A stretch of 64,000 nt of DNA from Cunninghamella blakesleeana (lineage: Eukaryota > Mucoromycota > Mucoromycetes > Mucorales > Cunninghamellaceae): NCBI GenBank assembly GCA_017871115.1, contig JAFCIZ010000005.1, positions 682,001-746,000 on the forward strand, read 5' to 3'. Every line of letters begins with the position of its first letter. Within the stretch, counting starts at the first letter, position 1. Shown here one piece after another: positions 1 to 10,559 of the stretch. The translations under genes and the position numbers were made by a program. The notes beneath the pieces were generated by a model that was not told the DNA's origin, searched no databases, and was given only the letters and a program-made list of their open reading frames with translations.

Positions 1-830
1 TTCTATAAAAGTAGAGAAAATGAAATTAAAACAAAAGCTTGGCTTGATCTTTAAAGATGAGCCTCGAATAAAAATAAATAAATGCAAAATAAATTTATAT
101 AGTTTTTTTTTATTTTTATATTTTTACAGTTAATTCCCTTACAGTAATGATTTTTTTCTTTTTCTCTTGAACAAAGTACAGGATTTTGATTTTGCCTTTA
201 CACATTAAATTTTTAATTTTGTGCATCCAATAAATTTTTTCTTTTGATTTTTTATTTTTTTTATTTTTTATTTTTTTGCATTATATAGAATAGATAAATA
301 AGGATGATATTGATTATTTTATTGATTTATTTTTTAAATAAATCAATAAAAAATGATTTATATGCATATACTACTAATAAATTTTTAAAATGCGTTTCAA
401 ACCTATTTTTTTATAATGAACCATTTCAGTTTTTAAAACCAATAAAATGATCCAGTTACTGGGTTTTTTTATTATCTCTAAAAAAGGTAATTCCAAGATG
501 TTTTCAATAACTAAGCATCGGATCTTGAATATCCTATTATAGTACTTACACAATGTCATACCTTCTGTTGAAAACTCTTTATTTTTTTATATAACAAAAT
601 TCCTTTTATGGAGATGATTTTTTCTTACAATTTCTAGATAATAAAAAAAGTTTGCAAAAAATAATCTTAATCAAATGTTCACATAGCATTGCATTTTGGC
701 TTATAAAATAACGTACAGCTGTGATAAACAAACTATTAATCCAGTAAAACATTCAACTCTTAACCAGATTGATATGAGTTTTTATTTTACTATATAGCAG
801 TTGATTTACCTTCCAGTAAATCTACCTATT
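1..830. other. AT-rich non-coding stretch
   Basis: No convincing gene is visible. The short open frames here are AT-rich chance ORFs. At about 317-352 a self-complementary hairpin forms (TTTTATTGATTTA pairing with TAAATCAATAAAA across a TTTTT-rich loop). Beyond that I see only homopolymer-rich sequence. Confidence 0.5.
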
Positions 831-831
831 T

Positions 832-833
<2 letters not shown>

Positions 834-872
<39 letters not shown>
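834..872. repeat. T39 homopolymer tract
   Basis: An uninterrupted run of 39 T residues. It lies 27 bp before a locally GC-richer start CACTGGCGGTC at 900. Runs this long can be the poly(A) tail of a minus-strand retroposed copy, a slippage tract, or an assembly artefact. The sequence alone does not decide. Confidence 0.9.
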
Positions 873-1248
873 CATTTTTAATAGTCGTATTACATACTAC
901 ACTGGCGGTCAAACTATTAGTTCAATAAAATTATCAATTCTAAAAATAATCTGTAGAAATTTTATTTCGCTCTGTATATATCGAATATATTTTGGATTTT
1001 TTTTTATTTTTAGAGTAAAAAAATATTTTTATTAATAAAATTTAAATATGAGTTATAATTTTAAAGTTCATCAGCCTGATTCCGATAGTTAACATCAAAA
1101 TTAAATAATTGAATCTTTTTTAAATAAAATATGGTTATGCAGCTTTTAAATGACTTATATATATAAATTTTTCAAAATGCATTTCATATACGAAAGTAGT
1201 TTTTGTGTAATTTCTATATTCGGCTATTCAAGTTCCGATAGATGAGCC

Positions 1249-1344
1249 ATGGCTGAGCAATTAAGAGTACCCCAAGGAGGTATTCCTAGTATGGAGTTAG
1301 GCAAAGATAAAAAAAAATACCTTTTTTCGTTGTTGTCTCATTAA
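1249..1344 (+). other. short coding-like patch, unidentified
   Basis: A locally less AT-rich patch. An ATG at 1249 opens a frame of about 31 codons starting MAEQLRVPQGGIPSMELGK and ending at a TAA. It is too short to recognise. It could be the first exon or a leftover of a transposon gene, since the Tnp2 element lies downstream. Confidence 0.2.
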
Positions 1345-1440
1345 ATATAAAAAATTATAAGCTATCACTGTAATAAAAAAAAGAACTGAATTTTTTAGAG
1401 TTTGCTAGATTTTAATAGAGAACTGAAAAGTACTGATTTT

Positions 1441-1822
1441 TTGAATTCTAAGTTCTGATTCAGTACCACTTTTATTACACAATAGTGAATGTAATTCAGT
1501 TCTGATCAAGTTTTATTCAATGTTATTCAGTTCTAATTAAGTATTATTCAATACTACTCAGTTCTAATTAAGTATTATTAAGTTCTAATTAAGTATTATT
1601 CAGTTCTGATTAAGTGCTATTCAATACCATTCAGTTCTAATTAAGTACCATTCAATACTATTCAGTTCTAATTGAGTTTTATTAAGTTCTAATCAAGTAT
1701 TATTCAGTTCTAATTAAGTGCTATTCAATACCATTCAGTTCTGATTAAGTACTATTCAATACCATTCAGTTCTAATTAAGTATTATTCAGTTCTGATTAA
1801 GCATTATTCAGTTCTAATTTTA
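1441..1822. repeat. 21-bp minisatellite with interspersed second module
   Basis: A degenerate tandem array whose basic unit is close to ATTCAGTTCTAATTAAGTATT. Some units carry an extra module, ATTCAATACC, between copies. About a dozen copies of the CAGTTCT core can be counted, with A/G and C/T variation at fixed positions. There is no open reading frame through it. The array lies between the T39 tract and the divergent transposon gene pair. Confidence 0.9.
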
Positions 1823-1939
1823 TAAAATTTATTAATAAAAAATATATATACTCTATTAATTGTAGTCGTTCCAAGTATTTAAAATGTATTTGAAATTTAT
1901 AAACTGAATGTTGATATTATTATATTTTAGATAATTATA

Positions 1940-2152
1940 ATGTTTACCAATAGTATAAACAAGTTAACGAACTTGGTTACATACTTAAAGAGTACCGACA
2001 CAGAATATAACCTAAATCCAATAATTCAAAAAGAAATATTAATGAACGTTATAAAAAATGAAAAAATGAAAAATGAAAAAATGAAAAAAATGAAAAAGAA
2101 AACGCGTACCTTTTATTTAGAAGTGCATGGAACATCTAAAAAATCTAATTAA
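1940..2152 (+). CDS. doubtful small ORF with Lys/Met repeat
   Basis: An open frame of 70 codons beginning MFTNSINKLTNLVTYLK, then a low-complexity NEKMKNEKMKKMKKK repeat, ending KKSN. It follows a TTTTAG acceptor-like string, so it could be an exon. I recognise no domain. AT-rich repeats easily give such frames, so it may be spurious. Confidence 0.2.
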   Translation: MFTNSINKLTNLVTYLKSTDTEYNLNPIIQKEILMNVIKNEKMKNEKMKKMKKKTRTFYLEVHGTSKKSN

Positions 2153-2329
2153 TTATATAATAATTAATCAAGTTAATACATTTCCAGCATATCAGTGGTT
2201 TTAATAGATGAATAGAACTTACTTTAATATAGTAAAGGTGGATATTTAAACTGTAAAGTGTATCTAGTATGCATCAAGTTACAACAAATTTTACAACTAA
2301 TGTTATTTTTATTTAATATTTCATTTATT

Positions 2330-2337
2330 ATTATTAC

Positions 2338-2376
<39 letters not shown>

Positions 2377-2387
2377 TATTATTATTA

Positions 2388-2427
<40 letters not shown>

Positions 2428-2445
2428 TATTACTGCTATCATTAC
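2330..2445. repeat. ATT trinucleotide microsatellite
   Basis: A long run of ATT/TAT triplets with occasional ACT and ATC interruptions. It creates artificial poly-Ile frames on both strands. It lies just downstream of the stop codon of the minus-strand gene at 2603-3478. Confidence 0.9.
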
Positions 2446-2602
2446 AGTAATAATGATAATAATATACTTAAAAAAGGAATAAGGAATGAAGTAAAAAAAA
2501 AAAATTAAAAAAAAAAGAAAAAAGTAAAGATAAGAAAATAAAAAAATAAAAAAATAAAAAAATAAAAAAAATAGAAATTGGCTTTTAATTATTTTTTTCG
2601 TA

Positions 2603-3478
2603 TTAGTTACCGTCATTACTACCACCTTTACTACCTCTTCTATCTCTGGAATTCCTACTACCTCTAATTCCTCTGGAATTTCTTGATTTTGGTACTGTTG
2701 TTGCATTTGGTGTTTTTGAAACTTCATTTTCAGGTTTTCTTTTGTTCCTAAGGTATGTCATTTTGTTGTTAAATATTTTTTGTAACATAACTTTAGCGGC
2801 CCAATTATCAATGCAATTTGAAAACGGTACGCTTCTTCTTTCACCTTCGTTATTTACAACATGTATCATATTCTCAAGAACTATGCTGTCAATATCTTTC
2901 CAAGCGAAATTGTCAGGTTTGTCCCTCAGGTAGCTTCCCATTAGTTCCGCTGCGGTTCCCCATATATTTTGATATATATTTTCCATATAAGCTTCTTCAT
3001 TAAATGATTCTGAATTTGTAATAGCTTCTCTGTTTTCAGGCTTCCAATAATCGTTTATGAATTCTAAAAATTTAGTTTTGAGAACTTTACGGTCGCCACC
3101 CTCGTATTTTTTTCTTGCTATTTGAACAGAATGACGTTGATTTGGTGTTGAAGAAACGCTATCTGGTGTAGAAAATGAAGCACTAACAGATGTTAGCATA
3201 GAATTGCTTGCCGATATGAATGATAAAGAATCCATTCTAGTATCCATAGAGCTGATATGTTGTCCCAATGTTTGACGCATCATATGTACCTCTTGTTGTA
3301 AATCATCTACCGTATTTACCAAGTTTAAAATGGTACTTATAAGATATTGTTGGTTAGAATCATTCGTTTTATTTTGTGTTTCAGGTAGAGCACCCGGTAC
3401 ATATGATACACTGAAAGGATTTTGCAAGTTGTTTTGATTGTTATTATTAGTCATTTTGTTTTGGTCTCTTTTTTTCAT
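2603..3478 (-). CDS. Asn-rich coiled-coil protein, possible transposon accessory protein
   Basis: An intronless minus-strand gene of 291 residues. The N-terminus is Asn/Gln-rich, residues about 45-75 form an amphipathic heptad stretch (LVNTVDDLQQEVHMMRQTL), and a Ser/Thr-rich linker follows. A conserved-looking globular block rich in Trp and Lys comes next (DYWKPENREA, WGTAAELMGSYLRD, WAAKVMLQKIF). The tail is basic and Arg/Ser/Gly-rich (RNSRGIRGSRNSRDRRGSK), as in nucleic-acid-binding tails. The start at 3478 precedes an Asn-rich run. It is divergent from the Tnp2-type gene at 3839, with about 360 bp between starts. Two-gene plant CACTA elements encode a Tnp2-like transposase plus a DNA-binding partner, so a partner role here is an inference. 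I do not recognise the family by name. The frame is intact even though its neighbour is broken. Confidence 0.6.
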   Translation of the reverse strand: MKKRDQNKMTNNNNQNNLQNPFSVSYVPGALPETQNKTNDSNQQYLISTILNLVNTVDDLQQEVHMMRQTLGQHISSMDTRMDSLSFISASNSMLTSVSASFSTPDSVSSTPNQRHSVQIARKKYEGGDRKVLKTKFLEFINDYWKPENREAITNSESFNEEAYMENIYQNIWGTAAELMGSYLRDKPDNFAWKDIDSIVLENMIHVVNNEGERRSVPFSNCIDNWAAKVMLQKIFNNKMTYLRNKRKPENEVSKTPNATTVPKSRNSRGIRGSRNSRDRRGSKGGSNDGN

Positions 3479-3759
3479 GACAACATAAATCTATCAACCC
3501 GAAAGAAAAGATTGAAAATCAATTTACATCTAAGATTATCTTTATATAAATAATTGAAATCTATTTCCGAAACACAAATATTTACATAATTGAAATTAAG
3601 GTTACTCAAAACACCTATCATCAGTTCCGAGAAAACTAGTATTATAATAAAGATAAGTTCAATATATTGATTAACTAAGGATTTCAATATTCATGTCCAG
3701 AAGTTTTGTTTTATTTTTATATTTAAAAAGCTTGCTAAGCCAGAACTATAATGTTTAAA

Positions 3760-3822
3760 TTTATTTTATTTTATCTTATTTTATTTTATTTTATTTTATT
3801 TTATTTTATTTTATTTTATTTG
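3760..3822. repeat. TTTTA pentanucleotide repeat
   Basis: About twelve copies of TTTTA with one TTATC variant, immediately upstream of the ATG at 3839. It occupies the promoter or 5' leader of the transposase-like gene. It could supply TATA-like sequence, but no specific element stands out. Confidence 0.85.
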
Positions 3823-3838
3823 TATATCTATATAAAAC

Positions 3839-4638
3839 ATGACTAAACGTACAAGATGCCCTTATTGCGAAGATTTGGTAAAGAAAACTTACCTACGTAA
3901 ACATATCGACAAATGCCTTCGAGAAAAATTATCAGAAAATAGAAACCTGTCAACTTACAAATTTTGCAATAATTACGCTAGTACAATTAGTGAATCATCA
4001 ACTCAATTATTAAATAATTTTATATCATCAACAAAAGACAATCAATTTACATTAATTAATCAACCCATGAATAGCGTTTCTTCTAATGAAGTTATTAATC
4101 AATATGTACTTCCGTATAATCATACTTCTGAATACTTATATAATAGACCTTCTCTTTTATTCAACAATTCAATTAGTAATGATCAAACTCAAACAGAAAA
4201 TGAGCAACAAAACTATTCGGATAACGAACAATCAGAGCATACTAATATAGGCACTAATAATCATGAATATATTAATGATGACCAATTTAGTACGTATAAT
4301 AATTACGATGATGATCAGTCGAATATAAATGATCAAAGTTCTGATGAACAATCCAGCAAATGTAATACAGTTAATGATGAAAACTGTAACGAAGAAAGCA
4401 TATTTCAAAACGTAAATTTTAACAGTGATAAAGATAAACTAATTGAAATATCTATTAATATGAGTAAAATAACTTTCGAGCAAAAGATGAATATAAAGTT
4501 ATATGATATTTTAAAAAATGGCAAAGTCACTGACAATACATCAAATCAAATAATTAAGTACATAAATCATCGCGACCATTTATATAATAAAGAAGGTATT
4601 TATATTAAAATAAAAAATGTAAATTTTAAAATATTTTT

Positions 4639-4689
<51 letters not shown>

Positions 4690-7360
4690 CATACTCTCTC
4701 ATTAATTTAATTATATTGGTGAATTCTATATTTTATACTTTATATTAAAAAAGGATATATTAGACAACCGTTAAAATCACTACATAGAATGAAATCTATG
4801 ATAAATAGGATATTTCCTATTCAAAAGAAGACCTACAGTGTATGTAAAAATGGTTGCGAAATGCTTTACAATAATGATAACAACTTATATAAATGCTCAC
4901 ATTGTTCTTTAAAAGAAACTAAAAAACATATGCAATTATCACTTCCTCAACAGCTTGGTTTATGTTTTGCAACTGAAAAACAAAGGCAAAATTTTTATTA
5001 TTGCGATAATTATAAACCTACAGAAGGTGAAATCAACGAAAGCTATGGTGGATCTAATTATAATAATATTAAGTCACTCATTTCTAGCAAAAATGAGATT
5101 GTTATATCCTTATTTGTTGATGGGTACAATCCATTTAAACGAGGTGGTTACAATCAAACGATGGTTATGTGTGTAAATCTCAATTTACCACCAGAAAAAA
5201 GGTAGCGTTTTTGATATATATTAATTATATATTAATGAAGAAATTTATATTAAATATGCATATCATTTTATTTGTTAGATTTAAAAATGAAAATTTAATT
5301 ACTATAGCAGTTCTGCCAGGCCCAAAAAAACCAAAAAATTTATTCAGTTTCTTGTATCCGTTTATTGAAGAATTAAAAGTACTAAGTGACAAAGGTATGA
5401 ATGTGACAGTAGATGGAACTACTTATCACTCAAAAGTGTTTTTATTTATGGCTGGTGGTGATATTCCAGGTGCTGCAGAATTATGTGGTGTGTCCCATTC
5501 TTCATCTTTTGGTTGTAGGGTCTGTACACAGCTCATGTTCACTTCAGCTGTTCGATGTCATTCATATTTACCATTTGTAGGTAATAATACTAGAGCAATT
5601 GTTATGCACCCTCAAAGAGTTATTCAAGGTTTTTTAGTTGGCGATTCAGTAATGATAATGATAGAAATAATAAATATAAGAGAAAAATTAAAATACTAAA
5701 AAAATGAATAAAATCAAATAAAAAAATTAATATATATATATATGTATTTTTATTGCTTTTATTTTAGTTATACAAACAAAAGTCAACACCATTTGCCACA
5801 CTACCCTACTTCACAGGTGTATTTTTTTTCGGAATGAATGAACTTCATTTATTTGGCCATAATATTGCTGTTCAAATATGTGCTATGTTACTTGGTGAAA
5901 AAAAATTTAAAAATGGAGTATTACAGTTATCCTTATAACAAAAAAAAACACTTGGAAAACAAATTGAAAAATTTGATACTATTGCTCCTAGAATATTTGA
6001 TGGGCGTTTCGTGGGTAATTAAAAACATACTATTTACATTAATATTAAATAATATACTATAATTACTAATTTATTGAATATGGATTTATTTAATAGATAT
6101 CATAAATAAAGGAGGGTATGCTAGAGGTGTTGATTGGATGTGTTTTCTTTTATACATTTTGCCTACATTAGTTGTTGATATATATAGACCTGCCCATACT
6201 GTGATTAAAAATTCACTACTGGCCATATCTAAAGTTTGTGCCCTTGCCTTGCAATTCGAAACAATTTTAGATGATGAGTTAGTAGAAATTGAAAAGTATA
6301 TTTGTATTATTATAGAAATATATATATATTAAAAAAGAACCTCTTCATATATATACATAGTATATTCCTTTTTAAGTATAAATACCAATTATTAATTTCA
6401 ATTAATTACTATTTACAAAATAGATGTATTAAGGTATGGTATAGATTTTTATACAAATATTACAAAGATACGGCTTTCGTTATAAGTCAGCATTATTTAA
6501 CACATTTGGTACCTGCTATCAAAGCCCTTGGCCCTTTAAGACTTATAAGCTGTCGCCCTATGGAAAGATGGATTGGTGTGATTAAAAGTAAAACGAATTC
6601 GAGGCTTAATCCTGGTGCTAATACTGAAAATATATTATCAAAATTAATTTCTGAAAAATTTATTAATTTACAAGATGATGATGATGATAATAATCATGTT
6701 GAAACTAATATATATGATAACTCTGTTCCTATCATTTGCGAATTAGAATATGGAAACAAAATCCAATTATTTGAGCCTAAGCTATCATCGTTAGAAGAGA
6801 TGGAAGCAAATTTACAAGAAATAAAAGAATCAGAAGAAGTAGATATCAGTATGCTTCTTGAGAAATTTTATAAATGTAAATACGTCAGTTCAAGCCAAGT
6901 TAGTAATAATTATATTTATATTGGAAAAGAAATCATTCATTGTGGTAATATATACGGTGAATTAAAAAAAATTCAAACAAACAGCATCCAGAAGATATTG
7001 TAATTTTAAGTATCCCAACATTTAAACATCTCAGAATACGAACTAATAATAAAAGAGTATAGAAAAGGTATTTTGGAAAGCTGATATACCTTCCATCACA
7101 TGCATTTCAATGAGCCTTCAATATTATGCATAGTGGATATCATTAAGGATGTTTGTGTTGATGAAGATAATCTGATTAAAGGTCCAAATTCATCCACCAA
7201 AAATAAAAAACTGCTCTTAGTAGATGCCTCATGGTTAGATAGTAGTGCTGCATATATAGAACATTCTAACTCTATTGATAGTCTCTAAGGGTCAAGAAAT
7301 TGTTATTATATACATCCTGGAATGACGAGACATAGATTTGATCTTGGAAGTTATTCCGAA
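3839..7360 (+). pseudogene. Tnp2-family (CACTA-like) transposase, decayed, multi-exon
   Basis: Exons placed at 3839-4595, 4754-5201, 5279-5648, 5768-6014, 6097-6295 and from 6424 keep one frame across five GT-AG introns. The N-terminus has a C2H2-like finger (CPYCEDLVKKTYLRKHIDKC) and then an acidic Asn/Ser-rich linker. The core has hallmarks of fungal Tnp2/DUF4218-type transposases: SLFVDGYNPFKRGGY, a VLPGPKKPKN block, DIPGAAELCG, a CRVC pair, FFFGMNELHLFGHN, GGYARGVDWMCFLLY and RPMERWIGVIKS. It is broken. A TAA at 5936-5938 lies in frame inside exon 4. A frame change at the A-run 6964-6971 is needed to continue into a PTFKHLRIRTN segment, and further stops precede the last recognisable block (LLLVDASWLDSSAAYIEH, about 7219-7272). 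Inactive as read. Mobile-element family: established knowledge; lesions: seen directly. Confidence 0.8.
4641..4687. repeat. TA dinucleotide microsatellite in intron
   Basis: About 22 TA repeats inside the first intron of the Tnp2-like gene (intron 4596-4753). Such tracts recur across the window's introns and intergenic DNA and have no specific meaning by themselves. Confidence 0.85.
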
Positions 7361-8839
7361 TTATATCATTTTTATTTTTATTATTATTATTATTATTATT
7401 ATCACTTTATTACAGTAGCATTATTTAATATTAATAAAACTACAGCAAAGATACGAGTTTACAATTTTTTTTTGTAATAATGGTTTCCTTTTTAAAATAC
7501 ATTTGTATCACTATGTACTTTTTTAGTATTTTTTTTTTTAAAAAAAAAGAGTACAAATCTATTTTTGCTAAAAATTCAGTCTTTTTCAGTAGTTTTAATT
7601 GCATTTTTTATCACAGTGAGCTGGTATATCTACATATAATGGCACTAAAGACCAAGTATTAATATACTTTCAAATATGACAGTACTAGTTAATTAATACA
7701 GATGCGAAGATTATCATTAAAAAACTATTTACTTGTAAAAGGTACCAAAGGTATATATTTAAATGACAAGTCATAAAAATGAACCATTTGAACTATAAAT
7801 ATCGTTTATTTCTACAGTACTTTTGATTTTATTTTTTTATTTTATTTTAATTTTAATAAATATAATAAACGCGTATTTTTTTATACTATGATTTTTTTTT
7901 ATTACTCCTTTACCTATCTGTTATTCAACATTTATATTGTTATTGTTATAACTACTTTCAATAGTAGCATATCTACTTGATTCCTTTATTTTTTTTAAAT
8001 GATAACTTATTGTATGACTCTATGCTAATTAGTTCACTGTATTCTTTTATTATTTACTTTCTGTGATTGATTTTTTTTTTATGTTTCAGAAATATGATAC
8101 TATGTTTATTTCTTTTGGTTTAAAAAAGAAAGAGTTTTATTTCTTGATCTCGCATGTGATTTTTGTTTTTGAAATAAAATAATAAAAAAAGTGTCAAGTA
8201 TACTAATAAAGAATAGCTTATCTTACATTATCTATCTAAAGAGCCGTTCATCTGCGCATAATTTATATTTTATTATATATTCTTTGCTTTTATATATTAT
8301 ATACATGTAAATAAAGAATAAAACACAAGTTTCTCGTGTGGTTTTTGGAATTGGTTCATTAGCGGTATTCTAGAACTGTGGCAACTGACTATAGTTTCCT
8401 TTTTAGTTTGTTCACACTTTTTTCAAATGAGAACTTTTATATATTTATGTATTAGTTGCAATTTAAAAATAAAAAATAGATAATTAAGAAAGAGTAAAAA
8501 AAAAAAATTAACAAAAAAAAAACCGGGAAACAAATGATAGGTGATTGAGAAAAAAAAAATGACAGGTGATCACGTCAAAAAAAAATTTTATTGCATAAAT
8601 TTTTTTATTTTTATTACATAAAAAGTTTTTTATTCTTATTACATAAAAAAAATCCTTTTTTTATTAGATAGATTGGTATCAAATAATATATACATTTTAA
8701 AACACATGATACATTTTATAAAGATAAAGTCACATAGTAAAACTACATAGTATTTAAAAAAGAAAATAGTTTTTTTTTTGTTTTCTTTCTCTTTCGTTTA
8801 ACTTATTTTATTTACTTATATATCTCGTTATGTCTTAAG
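7361..8839. other. intergenic, AT-rich, no gene seen
   Basis: About 1.5 kb between the transposase remnant and the Spt6-like remnant. It holds an ATT microsatellite at about 7370-7400, several poly-A/poly-T tracts and only short AT-driven open frames. I see no RNA gene or clear repeat terminus. Confidence 0.5.
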
Positions 8840-8953
8840 GTGTCTTGGTCTCTATCATTAATTCTCTCGGTGTCTCTGTTTTTTAATTGGATCTATCAAG
8901 CAATCTGGTTGTATTTATGCTTACTGACTTGTGGTTCTTTTGATCTACCAACC

Positions 8954-9830
8954 ATGGCTAGTAAAACTAATCAAGCATGCAAAAATGAATCAAGTACTGC
9001 TAATACGAAAAAAACTTTTACAATGGCGGCTATTGAAATAGGTGAAATACCCCTTAAAGGGTCTATTATATTTGCTAAAGTTGTATCTGTCAATGGTAAT
9101 GAAGACAATTGTGTATTAGGTTCTGATCTGAATGGCCCTATCTATGTGGATAATGTATCATGTGATGATAATGATATGCTCACAATTGGGCGAACATTAA
9201 GGTGCAAGGTTACACGCATTGATTTTTATGCTGCCAGGGTCCAAAAGGGAAAAAATGCTGAAACGTATGGAAAGAACCTTAAATATAACCACTGCTCTAT
9301 GAACCATTCAATATTTCAACATTAAACTCGTGTAGGTGCTGAAAAATATTTGGAAAATCGAAAACCTGGTGATTGTATGGTCATTACTTGTAAAACTACT
9401 AATGCCTTCTACCAACATACTGGTATCGAAGAAGAAAAACCTCGTGCCTCTGATACTTTTACAAAATGCACTACTGGTAAATTTGTACTGAAAATTTGAA
9501 TGAATCAATTATTACTTATTTAATGGCCTATCCTAAGTTCCAATATGGTGATCATTCTGTTCTCTGTAAGTTAATATATCGCTATTATTATTATTATATA
9601 TTCATAACAAGTATATAAAAAAGTAAAACCAAAACTTTATACCTTTACTAAATCTATTCTATTCTATTAATTTATTTTTATTTTTTATATTTGTAGCTGA
9701 TTATCTTGATCCCACAACAAGGTCTAATCCAAAAATGAGCTTATTTGCTTTTTGTTCGAATGAAAACATAGGCTATTTTGACTTGGTTACAAATTGAATA
9801 AAAGGTCAAAAATGGCCCATATGGTAATTT
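8954..9830 (+). pseudogene. Spt6-like S1 plus tandem-SH2 gene fragment, broken
   Basis: Translation from ATG 8954 gives an S1 RNA-binding domain like that of the transcription elongation factor Spt6 (IGEIPLKGSIIFAKVV, then LRCKVTRIDFYAARV). After a stop at 9323-9325 the same frame continues with an SH2-like segment (EKYLENRKPGDCMVITCK, AFYQHTGIEEE). A frameshift near 9495 leads to NLNESIITYLMAYPKF. An intron at about 9567-9696 (GTAAGT to TGTAG, frame preserved) is followed by SNPKMSLFAFCSNENIGYF, which matches the second SH2 of the Spt6 tandem SH2 module. The retained intron argues against a processed retrocopy. The N-terminal helix-turn-helix, YqgF and helix-hairpin-helix parts of Spt6 are absent, so this cannot be the functional SPT6. 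An open frame extends upstream to 8840 but lacks an ATG there. Relation to Spt6 is by recognised motifs and should be confirmed by profile search. Confidence 0.7.
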
Positions 9831-9957
9831 ATTTAAAAATAATTTCTATAGTAATAAACTTAATTAAATAAATCTAAATACTAATTATATTTTTGTTTTT
9901 GTTATTTATAGACTGATAGGTGGTAAAAGTGTCGCATAATGACTACTCCTATGAATT

Positions 9958-10168
9958 CAACAAAAAAATATAGAAAATCAAAAAAGAAATAGAATAATAG
10001 AAAAAAAAAGCAAAAAAAAAACTCAAAAAAAAATAACTCAAAAAAAAAAAAAAAAACTCAAAAAAAAAGCAAGCAAAAAAGAAAATTAAAGAAAAAGAAT
10101 TAAAGAAAAAAAAATAACTCAAAAAAAAAACTCAAAAAAAAAAACTCAAAAAAAAAAAAAAAAGTAAT
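9958..10168. repeat. A-rich imperfect repeat (ACTC plus A-runs)
   Basis: A purine-rich stretch with repeated AACTCAAAAAAAA units, about seven copies, embedded in A-runs. It follows the Spt6-like remnant directly. It is simple sequence expansion with no coding potential. Confidence 0.8.
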
Positions 10169-10173
10169 AGTAA

Positions 10174-10377
10174 CAGTACATAGTCAAGCCCTTTGCAAAC
10201 TCCCTTCAATCAATGGATTATGGTGAAACGGCACAAAGCCATAGGTTTTGTCCGAGATTGACACCTGGCTTCTTGGTTCCTCATGTTTCTTTTGGTTTCG
10301 TACCAAAATGGCCGACTCTAGTGAATTATATTCCTCTCAAGAAAATCACTTCAAGGTTAAAAGGCAAGGGCAAATAA
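10174..10377 (+). other. unidentified open frame, GC-richer patch
   Basis: A 67-codon frame open from a TAA at 10171 to a TAA at 10375. It encodes a Pro/Gly/aromatic-rich peptide (HRFCPRLTPGFLVPHVSFG, then FVPKWPTLVNYIP) ending RLKGKGK. The composition is unlike chance AT-rich frames. There is one internal Met. It may be a leftover exon of the adjacent degenerate genes. I do not recognise it. Confidence 0.3.
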
Positions 10378-10459
10378 TAGCCAAATAAATATATAGATAA
10401 AAAATTAGGAAATACTTTAAGTACATCGTTAACACCTTATATATATTCTCTTCCCGATG

Positions 10460-10547
10460 AGTATTAATTCAGATATTTAAAATATATTTTGAATTTTACT
10501 TCAACGTACTATTCATTACATATATTTTAAATATCTGAATTAATACT
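10460..10547. repeat. 28-bp perfect inverted repeat
   Basis: Arms at 10460-10487 and 10520-10547 are exact reverse complements (the left arm starts AGTATTAATTCAGATATTTA) and are separated by 32 bp. Perfect pairing over 28 bp is far beyond chance even at this AT content. It could be a MITE-like remnant, a cruciform, or a transcribed hairpin. Confidence 0.85.
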
Positions 10548-10559
10548 TTTGTAGGTGAC

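Noticed and set aside
1441..1822. CRISPR array
   Set aside because: Repeat units are directly adjacent and degenerate with no unique spacers, and the sequence is eukaryotic. It is a minisatellite.
2224..2727. Long minus-strand ORF rich in Ile and Phe
   Set aside because: It is generated by the ATT microsatellite and A/T-runs and overlaps the 3' end of the better-supported gene at 2603-3478 in another frame.
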